From the NCBI GenBank assembly GCA_018398765.1, contig JAHBMJ010000801.1, positions 1 through 40,323 on the forward strand: a DNA stretch of 40,323 nucleotides, read 5' to 3'. Below the pieces are notes generated by a model. The model searched no databases. It was not told where the DNA came from and saw only the letters and a program-made list of their open reading frames with translations. How positions within the stretch are numbered: position 1 is the stretch's first letter; each line of letters begins with the position of its first letter. A program made the position numbers and the translations under genes. Of the stretch, positions 10,825 to 23,700 are shown piece after piece. This DNA comes from Chromera velia. Taxonomy: Eukaryota; Sar; Chromeraceae.

Positions 10825-13800
10825 TTAGTTCCAAGGCAGTAAACGAGAGCCCACTGTTTCAAAACCTCTCTCCGGAACAGACAGCGGACGAGGAACCTGG
10901 GCTGCCGGTACCGCAGACATCCTCACAGACGAGCCCTGCCAAAAAGGCCCCTGGCGGCCTTCAGTGTCTCCAATCCGGTGATGCGCCTGAATCTGGGCTT
11001 GGTGGCTATTGCTGTGATTGAAAATTGGAGCAGCTGCATACTGCTGCACGGATGAGAGAGACAGAGAATGCGCAAGGCCAGAGCCCAACCCATGCTTCTG
11101 TTCAGAGAGACAGGGTGACCTCTCCAGACTTATTACAGGGACAGTGCTCTGACTGGGAGAGGGGCGTGCGTTGAAGGAGAGGGTTGCAGATGGTTGACTT
11201 TTGTCTGCACACACCTGCTTTCTGGGACCACACTCGTGTGGGTCTTCACGTGCAGCCCCGGAGAGAGAGGCGAAGGGCATGCCGGGGCCCTGACTGAGCA
11301 GCTTCCCGTCGATCAAGCCGCCTTTCAGAAGATCAGGCACGGATGCCTGTTTTCTTGACACCTCGTTCCATGAGGGTTGAAGAAGATCTTCATTGCTTAC
11401 CTTCGCACCCACGTCTCGCCCTGACATCCAAGACATAGACGTGACGGTCGGACGGAAGGCATCGAAGGCAGAGAGATCGTCCAGTGGTCCTCGCTGTGGG
11501 AAGAAGGCGGAACCGTCAGGGGAGGGAGAGGGGAAGTTGGGGGTGGGCGGGAGGGTGGGTTTGATTCGGTCATTGAGTCCGTTAGAGGGAGAGGCGGGGG
11601 GGAAAGAAGAGGGTGCAAAAGACGGCATCATAAGATTGACTGGTTGGCTAGAAGAGGCTGAGACATGCATTGATTTCTCTGGTGTTGTCACCGGCGGCAT
11701 GAAGAAACTCGCTTTCTCCCTTTCGTTTGCTTTCCCGCCCTCTGCAGGGTAGAGGGAGAGCGAGGAGGCGAAAGAGGAGTCCGCAAATGTGCAAGAGAGG
11801 GAAGGTGGAAGGCCATGGGCCTGTCTCTCTTCCTCCTTCTGTCCTTCCGTCTCTTTATGAGTTTGTACCTTTGTCGTTAGAAGAGAGGAGAAGGAATTCT
11901 CCCCTGTGAGACACAAAGACGACAACGAAATCCTCGAGTTCGAATTGGTTTCCGGAATTTCAAATCCCACAGGGACCAACAGACGACTTTGTGCTTGTGT
12001 CTGTTTTCCTTTTTCCTTCTCTCTTCTCCTCTCTGCGAGAAATCGTCCTCCTCTCTTTCCCTTTGCCTGTCTCCCCTCTGTCTCCTGCTCGATGTTGTTA
12101 TTGACTTGGACAGACCCTTTCTCTTTCTCTTTCTCTCGGGGCCCTCCAGTGCTGCCGACAGCATTTCTGCCTTTCGGGGCCCCTCTGGGCCTTCTCTCTC
12201 GACCAAGCGCACCCCCCCGTCCGTTCAAATCTGTCTGCATGGGATGCTGTTGTTGCTGCTGGTTCTTCCTTGGTGCTGCAAGCTGAGCCGTCTTTTCCCC
12301 CTCTTTCCTTCCCTCCGACCGGACCAAAATACCCTCCTTCCCCTTTTCCCCCGTCACCAAGCCAGAAGGACGCACATCGCCTCGAAGGTGGAACGAGGAA
12401 GATATTTGTGAACGGTTTCTTTGCCCGTCTTTCCCTTTTTCTGATCGAATCTCGGTTTGAGCTTGGCGCCCTTTGCCGAGACCTTCCTGCTTCTTTTGTT
12501 TTTCTGCGGGGACTTTCTGAGTCCTCCATTGAACTGCCAAAGGCATAGAGCAAGGGGGACCTGTCGCACCCACCCTTTCTATTTTCTTTTCGTGTGTTTC
12601 AAGAGGCCCCTCTTCCTCAATACAGAGGTCCTCGGGAATTGGAGAAAGGGCGGGGGAGGACAGGGACTCAACTCCCGGAAACAGGGGAGAATTCAGGGGT
12701 GAACCTCCCAAATTGCGCAATGCCCCCAGGGGTGATCCTGGCTCAAACTCCTCCTGCACTCTCAGCCTTCTCTGCAGAGGTTCACTGCCGCTGAGCAGTT
12801 TCAGCAACCGTTCGTGTTGCCTGAGAGGGGGCGACAGAATAGAAAGGGGGGGCTCGGGGCTCCGGGGCTGGCCCCCGCTTTGCCCTTTCTGTGCTTCCAT
12901 CTTGTTTTCTTTGTTTCCTGAGACTGCAATCGGATAAGCGAGAGCGTCGAGATGTTGGAAAGGGGTAGAAGGGGCAAGTGATTGTCTTCGGCTGAAGGCT
13001 GGATGGGATGGAGAGAGAGGGGGGTCGGGCTTTGAGGGAGAGAGGCTTTTGCGCTTCACGTTCTGTGATGAGAATGTTTCGTGCAGCATCGGGACAACAG
13101 GCGAACAGTCTTTTCTGCACACGTCACGAATCTGTCTCTCTAGTTTCTCCGTTTCCGTCTTCTTCTTTTCCTCTTCTCTCGTTTCCTTGACAACACCTCT
13201 ACTATCCGGTCCCGAAACGCCGATTTCTGTACACTGGTCCATGGCGCCATCCCTCACCTCCCTGACGGAATCAGTACAGTCAGAGACCTGCACATCCCCC
13301 CCTTCACAGTCTTTGTCTTCTTTCAGTACGTCCTCTACCCTTCTGCTAAGCACACGGGCACGCAGAGGGTCCGGACAGAGAGAAGGAGGGGGGTTTGGCA
13401 TGCCTGGGCACATCCCTGCTCTCTTTGGTCCCATCCCTCTCTCCTCTCTACTCTTCAAATCAGGGCCTTTGGGAGACTTCGAAGCAGAAAACGAAGAGAC
13501 TTTTGAGGTCAAGAGATTCTTTGCAAAAGGACGGGCAGATGAATCTTCTCTCTCCTTCCCCTGACCACTCAAAAAGAGTTTCTGGGGACTGCGAGAAGGA
13601 GAAGAGCCTCTCGACTTTGCTCTGTTTAACCCCAATAATTCAACAGTCCCTGCAGATGCTTCTGCTGCTGCAGCTTTGGAAAGGGCCTCAAAGGCGTCCG
13701 TTTGTCGGGTGTCCTCTTTCACCTCAGAACAGAACGAGACGGAGAGAGGCAACTTCCGATTTGAGGCATTCCCTCTTTCTTCACTGTCTGTCCCAGAAAC

Positions 13801-15233
13801 AACAGAGAACGGTCTACCTTCCCTCTGTGCAGCCCTCGACAGTGGAGACGAGGAAGGGGGCTGCTGTCTTGCTGAAAAGGAGCTTGCCCTTCTTTGGTCT
13901 GAAGTGCGGCATACTCTTCTGTCAGACAGGTCTGCTGACAGCATCGCAGAGCCTCCGGGCCCAACGCTAGCCAAGGAGGGCACGCCGGGGCCCATACTTT
14001 CATTTCGGGGCCCGACAGTCTGATCCCTGCCTCCTTCTTTTTTGAATTTCAGAAACGCAGGAGGGGAGAGGGACAAACCTGCCGTCTGTCCTCGGTCCCT
14101 TTCTCTGTCGAGTCGAGACAGAGAGAGAGGGGAGGCAAGCTTAGCACCCAGATCACCAGTTGTCTCGCCAACACATGTCCCTCTGACACCTCTCAAGAGG
14201 GCTTCTCGGAATGAAAGAGGGGACTGCCCAGGCTGCTTGCATCCCTTTCTCTTCTGGTCTGCAGGCCGCTGACCGCCTGTAAGCGAATTGGAAAAGAACC
14301 GAGAAGAACCGAAGAGAACACCTGCCCTGTTTTGGAGAACAGGGGAGATGGAGATCGGGGGAGGGGGGGGGGAGAGATCTGACGGTGGGTTGGGGCGCAG
14401 GAGGAGGGGGTTCAGTGATGACCTAGAAGGGAGCGTCGTGGGCTTTCCCTTTCCTCTTTTCAGCCCAACAAAGGGAGATGGAGACGGACAGGGATCTTTC
14501 AGAGATTCCTCAGCCGGGAGGTCCGATTTTCCTTTGCTGTTAAGGATGGAGGGCGTGGGTGATCTCAGGGGAGGTGAGAAGGAAGAGGGAAGGGGGAGGT
14601 GTCTCGAGGAGGAAAGGACGGAAGAAAAGGGCGGCAGGGGGACAGCGAAGGTGTTGGGCAGTGTTCTGTTTTCCTCTTCTTGCTCTTCCTTGTTCTGGTC
14701 TTCCTTTCGATTCTGTGTACACTTTTCTTTCCGGATGAGGTTCTGCTGCTCTCTCTCTTTTGAGGGTGAACGGATCGGGATATCATTTGGTCTTGACTGT
14801 TTTTCCTCTTTTCGATCAATTAACGCTTTCCTTTGGCCTCTTTGGTGTGCGGGCTGTCTTTTTGAGTTGCGGCACTTCGTGGAGGCTGTGTGAGTCTGGG
14901 TAGAGTCTGCTTCGTTCACAGCGGGACGCACAGACCCAGGACCAGAGGCTTTTGTGCCTTCGCAGTGCTGTTGAAAAAGGGTGTTCTTTCCTTCCCCCCC
15001 TTCTCCCTCTCCGTCCTCCCGAAGTCCGCTTGACGCGGGCAAGCAGCCTGATTCCTCCTCTTGCGTCATTTCCCCACCAGACCTTCCTGCTCTTCCACGC
15101 AGGTCTGTTGAGAGAGAGACGGTCTGCCGCTTCCTGCCTCCTCGGAGCGTCTTCCGGGTTCTGGTACCTGCGCAACAGAGGCGGAAGCACGTGCAGTCTG
15201 TTGCAGACGAAGACGCATTGGCACATAGGACAG

Positions 15234-15265
<32 letters not shown>

Positions 15266-18076
15266 CATAAACCGCGGGAAAAGCAAAGGAATCTCTCAAT
15301 GTTGCAAGAGAATTGTGGGGGAGAAGAACGCACAATCTCCCAAACCACCAGGCATGCGAAGCGCACTGCACTCACAAGACACACACACACACACACGCAC
15401 TCTCTCACTCTCTCTCTCTTTCCCCGTTTCAACTGACCAGATAATCCAACAGAAGACAGATGAACTCCCTCGGGTCTCCTCTCCGTCTCTTTCTCCACAG
15501 CCCCCCGAGAGCCCTTTGTGGGCAGGTAGAGAGACGAAGAAGAACACATCGCACGGTCTTCTGGAGTGCAGCGGAAAGAAACTGAACGAGACCTGTCACC
15601 GCAATGTTCCGCTTCCTCCTCTTCCTCCTCTTCTTCGTTTAGATGCGCAGAGAGACTAAGGAGCCACGCCTGTCTCCTTAGCGTTTCCTCAGAAGAGATC
15701 GAGAGCGCAGCATCTCTCAGCTTTGTCGCACTCTCCATGTCTCTGTGAGACGCTGCAGGAGCGACATCTTCAACAGATTGACTACACCAAGATTTCGCTT
15801 CTATCTCAACACGCTTACTTCCTTCCCCCTCTTCCCCGTACATCGATGAATCCATGTGGGTACCTGAGCATCTCGCCTGTGCCTCCTCCTCTCTTCCTTT
15901 CTCATTCTCCTCTGCCCTTTGGGTGCGGACAGAGGACCCGGATCGCCTCTGGTTTGCTGGTCCCAGAAGGCTGTTCTCTGCACAAGATCGGTTCTCAAGA
16001 GACCTCTCCCTCTTCTGGAGACGATTTGAGGCAGATTGGCGTGGGGAGGCTGAAGTGCGTCTAGGTACAGAGAGGGAAAAGGGTGCCGCCTCCTCAGTCT
16101 GTTGCCACTGACTCCTCTGTTGCTGGAGACGCTGAATGAAGAGGGGCTGGTGAAGCGAAGGACGGGGTGGAGGCTTGTCCTGCATGCAGCGAGAGACAGA
16201 AAGAACTTGCACAAAAAAGAATGTGTGTCTGTTTGTACTTTCTGTTATACTTTGGTATATATGCCCACACGCATGCAATCAGAGAGGGAGAGAGAGAGAG
16301 AGAGAACGCCCACATACCTATTTACACACAAGGGGAAGTGACAAAAGAGAGAATCAGCTTTCAGAGAGACAGAGAGGCTGAAAGATGGACAAACGGAGGG
16401 GATATACAGAAACGTAAGTACATAGACAAACAGACCTTTGTTTTTTTCACCGAGTGATCGACTCTCTTGGGTCTTTGCACGCCCTCTGCTGAGCCCCTCC
16501 CCTCTGCTGCTCTCCCTCCTCCTCTTCCTTTTCCTACTCCTAGATGCTCAAGAGGCGCTTCCCTCCTCCCCTCTCTTGTTTCTTCCTGCCCACACACCCC
16601 GTCCCCCTCTTCTACAGACAGGTCACCTAGACTGCGACCAGATTGAGAAGACAGAACGCCACGAAGCGCCTTCTCCTCCTTCTTGGCCCTCAAGAGCAGC
16701 GAAGAAGTGGACAGGGAGGAGGCGTGACTACCCCTCCCCCCCACTCGTGTCGCCAATACGCTGCCCGGAAGGCGTTTCCTCGTCCCTCCCAACCCCGGAA
16801 TTTGGGAGCGGGGGGGGGCCGAGAAACGGGGGTTTTCGCTTTTCGGGGCCCCCAAGATTGTCCCGCTGTCTGTGCGTCCTAACGGGCCCCTCTCCATCAA
16901 ACTTTGCATGGGTCGTCTGATTGTCTTTGGGATAGAGCATGGAGACTGGTAGGAGGAATGAGAATGGAAGGGTCCTCTCGGGGTTCTCTCTCGAAAGAAC
17001 CTCTCACTCCACCTTTTCCTCTGGCTTTCTTCTATTTCCTTCCTCGTTGAATGACGAAGCCTCAACCACTTGCTACACACCTCCATGTCTTCGTTGGTCA
17101 GTACTGTCAATGGCTCTTCAACCCTCGGCCTGCCCCTTTGCTCCCCGTCCGTTGTACTCACAGCAACCTCCCCCTCTCCGGGCGAAGATGGACTGCTGGT
17201 TTCGGGAACGGGGTCTAGAGGAGAGAAGGGCAGGGGGACAGACCTTCGACAAACTTTGTTTGAAGCGTGGAGATAGACAGAGGAGGAGGAAGAAGAAGAA
17301 AAGGAAAGGGAATTCGAAAAACTTTCTCCTCCTCCTCGAACGTCACTGTCATTCAAAGATCCGTCTCGCCCTCGACGAAACTCCTGTCTGACCACTCTAT
17401 CTGTGTGTGCATGGTCGTTCGATGGAGCAATGTGAAATGTCTCGGCTTCCTCTCCTCCATTCTCCCGTCTCCTATCTGTGACACCCGCAAACTTACTGCT
17501 GCGGGGTGTTCTCTTGTTGTCTACTGAAGCGGGGGGGAGTGAGAGGGAGGGCCAGCTCTCGGAGCACAGGTTCCTCCACCCGCCCCTCCTCCCTGATTCC
17601 CGGGGCTCTCCAAATGCTGTTCTGTCGTGTGGGGATATGCAGGCTGATGAAGTGGGGGTAAGGGAGTAAGAGAGGGTGGAAGGCGACGAGGCAGAGCAAT
17701 CAGGAGGGGGAGGGAAGGGAGACGGCTCGCCTCCTTCCTCTCTGTCTCCTGCTCTCACCATACTCTGAGGCCAGCAGGGGACCTGAAAAGATTCGACCGT
17801 ATCCTTTACCTTCTCTTCCCCTCGATCTTCGTTCTCACCCCTGTAACAAGAGGAAGAGGAGGACGAAGCAGAGAACAACACACTGATATTACTTTCCCCA
17901 CAAGTCGAGGTACCACGAGTGTTGTTTCTCCTCTTTGCTTCTCCATTCTTCCAGAAAGTCCCGCTCTCTCTGCTCGGTGACGGGCCAGAGCACAGAGGGG
18001 CAAGGCCTCTGTCCTCCCTGCTCTCTCGTCCCTTCTCTTTGGAACCCGAAAGAACAGGTGCCGGCACAGAGAACAT
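10825..18076 (-). CDS. Giant Ser/Pro/Arg/Glu-rich protein of unknown function (3 exons)
   Basis: Proposed exons on the minus strand are 18076-16451, 16179-15438 and 15167-10825, giving 6,711 nt or 2,236 residues with a TAA at 10825-10827. The ATG at 18076 has an in-frame TAG four codons upstream. Intron 1 (271 nt) has GTGAAA and CTGCATGCAG ends with matching phase 0. Intron 2 (270 nt) has GTCAGT and TTGCGCAG ends with matching phase 1. It is a multiple of three and stop-free, so the frame would stay open if unspliced. I infer an intron because it encodes Cys-Val and Glu-Arg runs from AC/AG microsatellites. The product has no recognised domain. It has many Ser-Pro, basic and Glu-rich tracts and a poly-Glu run, and looks largely disordered. 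A block near residues 350-400, with Trp and alternating Arg/Glu, is the most ordered-looking part. A scaffold or nuclear phosphoprotein is possible, but that is a guess. Confidence 0.62.
15249..15265 (+). repeat. (CA)n microsatellite in intron 2 of the giant gene
   Basis: A TC run is followed by CA dinucleotides. On the coding strand it is a GT run followed by an AG run inside the proposed 270-nt intron, which explains the artefactual Cys-Val and Glu-Arg runs in translation. Confidence 0.85.
15379..15396 (+). repeat. (AC)n microsatellite near the 5' end of intron 2
   Basis: Nine AC dinucleotides followed by a CT-rich tract. On the coding strand this lies about 40-60 nt after the GTCAGT donor of intron 2. 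Confidence 0.85.
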
Positions 18077-18507
18077 GGCAAACTAGATTCCTTGTTCTAT
18101 TGCCGTTGGGTGCTTTGAAGTGTCCCTTTTCTACAGAAGCTCCTCGCTCTTTTGTCTGACACGCTGTCAAAATCGAAAAGGGTCTTTGCCTCCTTTCTGC
18201 ACGGACTCAGAGTACACAAACAAACGGACCCATTGAAGTTGTTCTTCACGACTGGAAGCCAGATCATCAGACTAGCTGTTCGTGTGTTACTTTCACTTCT
18301 CCCTCGTCCCTTGCAACCCAAAAAACATCCAGACACACGGAGAAGAATCACCAAGAAGTCGAGAAAGAAGGGGACAGATCTTTTGAGAGAAAGATAACAG
18401 GACAACGCGACAGAACGAGAACAAATCTACCTACACAACTCAATACTTTACATGCAATTTTCAATGTCACTCACCGGCTCTGGAGGCCCAGCTAGTCTTT
18501 TGACGGA

Positions 18508-18637
18508 TCAGGTGCTCTGAAAGGAGTAAGGACTTATGCTAGGCCTGGATAGCCTTTCCTTTGGCACAGAAGGGCGAAAGTGCGACTGAGCAACACGTTG
18601 AACGGATTTGGCGGTGCCAGTCAAAGGGTCAGTGTCT
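18508..18637 (-). CDS. Possible terminal exon of an unidentified gene
   Basis: After a good acceptor on the minus strand (CTGCATGCAG ending at 18638) the frame reads one base and then 42 codons to a TGA at 18508-18510. The composition is protein-like (DTDPLTGTAKSV, then basic/Ser-Pro residues ending SPYSFQST) and unlike the intergenic DNA around it. I found no upstream exon that joins with confidence, and no homolog comes to mind. It could be an alternative 5' exon region of the giant gene, or chance. Confidence 0.25.
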
Positions 18638-18895
18638 CTGCATGCAGTCTGTTGCACATCGAAGCTCTTGAATGCTTGATGCTCTCAAGCGCGACTCCAC
18701 CTGCTGCTGCAAGGGATCTGCGACAGTCTGTTCATGCATACACAAAAAGTAACTAAAAGGCTATTTAGACCGTGCAAACTTACACAGGATTCAACTTCAT
18801 GCATTGAACCTCCCTGCCCCTGCTGCATCCCTGCTGCATCCACCATCCCATGCATGCAGCATCCATGCAGTGATCCCGCCATACATACACCGGCT

Positions 18896-18915
18896 CGCGC
18901 GGCCGCGGCCGCGCG
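18896..18915. repeat. 20-bp perfect GC palindrome
   Basis: A 20-base sequence of only C and G equal to its own reverse complement, centred at 18905/18906 and containing GCGGCCGC. It lies in a short GC-rich island (about 18888-18965) directly beside a long AT-rich region, and could form a cruciform or bind a dimeric factor. Confidence 0.8.
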
Positions 18916-19139
18916 CGCGGGGAATTTACTGCCGCGGTCGCCCCGGCCTGCGCCCCGCAGCATGCCGGAGGCAGGGGTGCATCCTCCTTTTTAAAAGGCC
19001 CCTCTAGGAAACAGAATTGATTTACGGTAACGCTGTTATAGGAAATCACATTAAAAAGATGCTGATGCCCCCTCCAGAGTCCATACGTCTTGAATAGAAA
19101 GAAAACAAACATTGCATGTCATGCCCCGCAGTTGGCCAG

Positions 19140-19760
19140 AGCGTTGCTAGGGTTTATAAGCGGTACGTTCACGAGCTTTAACTGCCTTAATTCAATTCAA
19201 TTCAATTCATACCCTTCTATAAGAAATTTTATTATAATTTTTGTATGAACCAGTATGGACTTCTTAGAAATCCCCTACGAAATCCCACACTTTTTTAATT
19301 GGAAATTTCTAAATTCAAATCCATATTATGGACCACATACATTTTTTAGACAGTCCTAGAGACAGTCCTAAGTCATTCATAACTTTGTTTACAAAGATCA
19401 TAAAAATTATTTCATAAAGATTATGCTGCAATTTATGTATACAAATTAATGTAAATCATCGTCCGTTCTGACCACCATCTCAACTTTCAACTCGACTCTA
19501 AAGTATATTAAAGTGTTCTATAATTTCTCTTCAGCCGTCTTTACTTCGTATATCATTATAATTACTAGGGAGGTTATCATTATGATTCATTCATCGAATC
19601 ATAAATCTGTTTGACCTATCTATTTTTTATGTCAATTGGATAAAACAAACCGTAAGCAACCGTTTGTACACCTATGTACACCTGTTCATGGAAAAGCATC
19701 ATGCAGGTAGGGTCGTCAGGTATGTTCTTCTTTCTCAATCGATGAACCGAGAATTAATGC
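19140..19760. other. AT-rich intergenic block with (AATTC)4
   Basis: A strongly AT-rich stretch with no open frames of note. It contains four tandem copies of AATTC at 19189-19208. It separates the 3' flank of the reductase gene from the GC island upstream of the giant gene. I see no RNA gene or element in it. Confidence 0.6.
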
Positions 19761-20113
19761 ATTCATGTTTCAAAGTTGCCCCTTCATCCATGGAGAAATC
19801 TCCTCTGACCAGTCACTGAGGGAAGCGGCTCGCGGAAACCGAAAGAACCAAACGAAGAAAGAAAGAGAGAAATAGCGCGAGAGAGAAAAAGGAGGAAGTA
19901 CTTGTACATGCAGAAAAACGGAAGACAGCGGCCGCTCCATCAATCTACACACCGAACGAAAGAACACATTCACGACACCTGCCCACAAGACGAAGCAAAA
20001 AGTCTGCCAAAAAAACTCATCCACAAGGAGTTCGCCCATACAGCATCAACAAGGAAGCCAGCAGAGCCACGCTGCGAAAGTCTGTGCCCATAGCCGTTGC
20101 TCCATTCTTTCGT

Positions 20114-20693
20114 TCACTCTCCCTTCTTGCTCTTCTCGCCCCCTTCCTGCAGGAACAGAAGTTTAAGAAAACCAATAAAATAAAGAAATGAAATCCGCAT
20201 TTCCCAGACCTCCCCCCCCCCAACAGGCTTACGGTTCAGCTTGCAAATCTGTACAAGCTCATTGTCCTCTTTCCAAGAAATGTTCAAAAGAGTAAAAGGC
20301 AAAAATAAACACAGAAGTAGAAAGCAGAATAATCTCCCAGAGACGTCCCATTCCACCCGTCGACTGTGTGCAACCATATTGTGATTATTCAGAAGTGAAG
20401 ACAGACCGACAGAAAGGGCAGCAAATCGATGTGGAGGGACGCGAAGAAGAGACAGACGGCAGATCCGTAGACACCACAAACGTACCCGCAGGGAGGAAGA
20501 ACGAAGTGAAAAGACTGACAGAAACACTGCACGTTTTTTCTTTTTCACAGAAAGGCAGACTGACCGACTGACAGACAGACCATCTGTTTCTTCGTCTCCC
20601 TCCTTTTCTTTATACACAACAGAAATAAAAGAAAGAAAGAGAAAGAAGGAAAGAAAGACAAAGGCACAAAACGACCAATCGGACAGACAGACG

Positions 20694-20744
<51 letters not shown>

Positions 20745-23700
20745 AAGACACACAGGCAGACATGGATATTGCAACTCACCGCCGCTTCTCTTTCTGCCTT
20801 CTTCAATGCTCTCTTCCGGATATCCAGTGTCTGTCCCAGTCTGATGCTGCACGCGGGGTAACCAAATCATCAACTAAATTCCATCTCACGCTCAATCACT
20901 TCGATCGCCCAAGGCATTTCCGTCTTTACGTTTTCTTGACGAGATCAGATCACAGAGCCAGGGAATAGAGTTCGTCCGAATGTATCGTGCGTCATGCAAA
21001 GAGCTCTCTACCGAAGACTCGTTTCAGGAAGAGAAGGAACAGCGACAGGAGAACGAAGACTTCGGGGAGGCCACAGACAGGAAGGAGGGCGTGTCAGAGT
21101 CAAATCAGCATATGCATTGTTGGGCCCATTGAGCTTATGTGACACAGAGGAAAGTGCCTACAGACTCTGTGCTGAGCGCGCAACGCCAAACCAAAGCATC
21201 TCTAATGCCCCTCAGACAAGGAGACAACTAGCTGAATTCCCAACTCACTAGTGCCAAAGCTTGACGGGCATCAGGGACACCAGCCAGTACTGCAGACACG
21301 ACACGACACAGAGATCGCAGGGCAGACAGCAGAGAAGCATATTGGGTGTGCACATAGATGAAAATGCGAGGACAGGACAGATGACTTTCTGTATGGGTAC
21401 TATCATTACTGTGCGAATGTAGATGGAAAGAAGGGGGCATGAGGAGAGAGAATTTGAAAAGGAATTCAGCACCCTCACAAAATGGGAAGCGAGAAGATAA
21501 TCTGAGAAGAAAGGAAGACAGACGAAGTTTGTTGCATTTTGAAAGGGAACCGAACAGAACAGAAAGAGATCCACACCGACGGCATTCATGCCCACAAACA
21601 ATTGCTCACAGCAAGCACCAAAAACAAAAGAACCTCTCTTGATCTCATGCTAGCAGAGGGTCAAAAAAGCTCGCAAGGAGGCGAGAGGGGAGGACGATCA
21701 GGCTGACTGCGCTGACTGATTCCCTCCCACTGAAAGAAAATCAGGAGAGTACATGTCGGGACGGAATCACAGAGCCAGATTAGGCCTTCCGCAGAGCAGT
21801 CGAAGCGGATTCAAGAAGAAAACCCTGCATGGCACACCCTACCCTCCGTTGCACGCCCAGCCACCCAGCCGCCCACCTGCGCTGTGTGCCAGAAGTAGGG
21901 GGACACAACGGTTGACTGGGTGTCTCCCCTCTCGAGGCAGTCAAGTGCCGCCTTTGCGTATCTGTCCATTCATTTGCACAGGCATGGGAGAAGAAGATTA
22001 TTTGAAGAGATCTAGCAAACAGAAAAAAGGATACACCGTCTGTTGTCAATCATCAGTCCACCAGGAAGTAACACAAAAAACTGGAGCAGCAGTCAAGGAG
22101 GAGGATACAAAGAAAAGAGGGCTGTCCATCAATTTGCTTGGGGCCAAATTGTGACGGCTATTCAAGAATGACCTTTGTCCCTCATTTCGTCTCTCCCTCT
22201 TTCTCTCCCCGTCATTTTTCCTCCTTTCCTCGCTCTTCTTTCACTCTTCCTTCCATTTGTACTTGACTCCATTCTCCAGCCTCCCTTCCTACGGCAGCGC
22301 CTCCAAAAGAGAAAAGGAAAGAACCGTCTGAACCTCGAAGAGCAGAGAAACCTCAAATCGAAAAGAAGGAAGGAAGCTTCGTGCACACGAGATTCGATCA
22401 GAAGTCAAAAGACAGACTCGAAAGGCATGAGTGCGCAGAGAAACGTGTCTCCAATTCTCTAGGCACCCACTTTGATGAACCATTCAAAGGAAACAAATGC
22501 ACCAGCGATGCCTACCCATCCGGATTCACAACCCTCCCCCCCCACCCCCAAACCCGCAAGCCACACAAGCAAACAAAGAAAAGAAAAGGAAAAAGAACTG
22601 ACGTGGCCGGATCAGGGCAGAAGATGCTGGACCTCTTCACCTTGGAGAGTTTTGACGTGACCAACAGAGGCACTTGACATTGGACCTGCAGGCATGCAAA
22701 TGGCACGTTCAACTCATCAATTTTTATACTGAGTGCAATTTTCTCGATGCACAGACCGATGAACTGATCCATACATTTGATTGAGACCTTTGAGAGAGAA
22801 GCGACCATCGACCGACATTAGTCAGCCCACCCCCCCTCCCCCTCCTCCTGACCTTGTCGGCCTCGCAAGGCATAAAATTGTACACACGAAAAACCCCTAC
22901 CCACCCACTGCTTGTCTTACTGACTCGCTCACCAACTCAATTTCATATGACTGACTGACTCACTCACTCACTCACTCACCCATACCCTTGCTGACTGTCT
23001 GACTGAGCAGCTGACGGTCTGGCCGACTATCTGACTCACTCACGGACTGGCTGACTACAACTAGAACTGACCGACCAGCACGTTCTTTCCCCTGCACTCC
23101 TCCGCCAGTGACCTTGAGAACGCCTCAGCCGCCGCCTTGGTGCCGCTGTAAGCGCAGTACAGAGGATCGCTTGGAAGCACAGCGGCGGCGCTAGAGATGG
23201 AAAGAATCGCCCCTTTCTTCCTGTCGCACATTCCCTTGTAGACCAGGTGTGTGGTCCTCAGAACCGACCGAACGTTGAGCTCAATCAGATCGTCGACATA
23301 CTGGGAGTCCAGCTCGTAGTAGAACTTTGCGTGGGGGTACGAGAGTCCTACGTTGTTCACCAAGACACCAACCTACAGAAGCAAGAAAGTGAGTGTGTCT
23401 GTTTCACAACAGAAGAAAACAACGTGATGCAAACGCATGGTCATTTTCTCACGATCTGCCAAGGTTTTCTCCCCCCCCTCTTTCCTCCTTTACCCCACTC
23501 TCCACATTTTCTCCTCACCCTAACGTCATAAACTGCTCCTCCTGTCCTCCTTGTCCAGAGCGATCAGTACCGGTTGAAAAGATGGCTGCCATTAGGGCCG
23601 GCAGGTGGTACACAGGTGGAAGAGAAAGAAGAAAAACTGAACTCGCACAGAAGGAAGGAAAGAGCCCCATACCTCCAGATCCTTCAGTGCCCCCCCAAGT

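Larger units (their letters stand above)
18077..20113. other. Intergenic region between the giant gene and the reductase gene
   Basis: Both neighbouring genes are on the minus strand, so this holds the promoter and 5' leader of the giant gene and the 3' flank of the reductase. A strong donor-like GTGAGT lies on the minus strand at 18471-18476, and a possible acceptor (ATCTAG) lies just before the ATG at 18076, so a spliced 5' leader is plausible. 18860-18980 is GC-rich with CTGCTGCATCC and TGCATGC repeats. 19140-19760 is strongly AT-rich without genes. One candidate coding exon is listed separately. Confidence 0.5.

Noticed and set aside
15168..15437. Cys/Val-rich and Glu/Arg-rich segment of the giant protein read as a transmembrane or zinc-binding region
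   Set aside because: It is encoded by AC and AG microsatellites between a GTCAGT donor and a TTGCGCAG acceptor of matching phase, so an intron is more likely.
20147..20779. Open frame running through exons 7 and 8 of the reductase (20114-20806), a possible membrane protein
   Set aside because: The hydrophobic and Cys-Val part is intron 7 read through. The two ends are the real exon 7 and exon 8.
20994..22154. Plus-strand open frames of 85-133 codons in this stretch
   Set aside because: They lie antisense in introns 5 and 6 of the reductase gene, have no recognisable features, and have composition typical of purine-rich intron complement.
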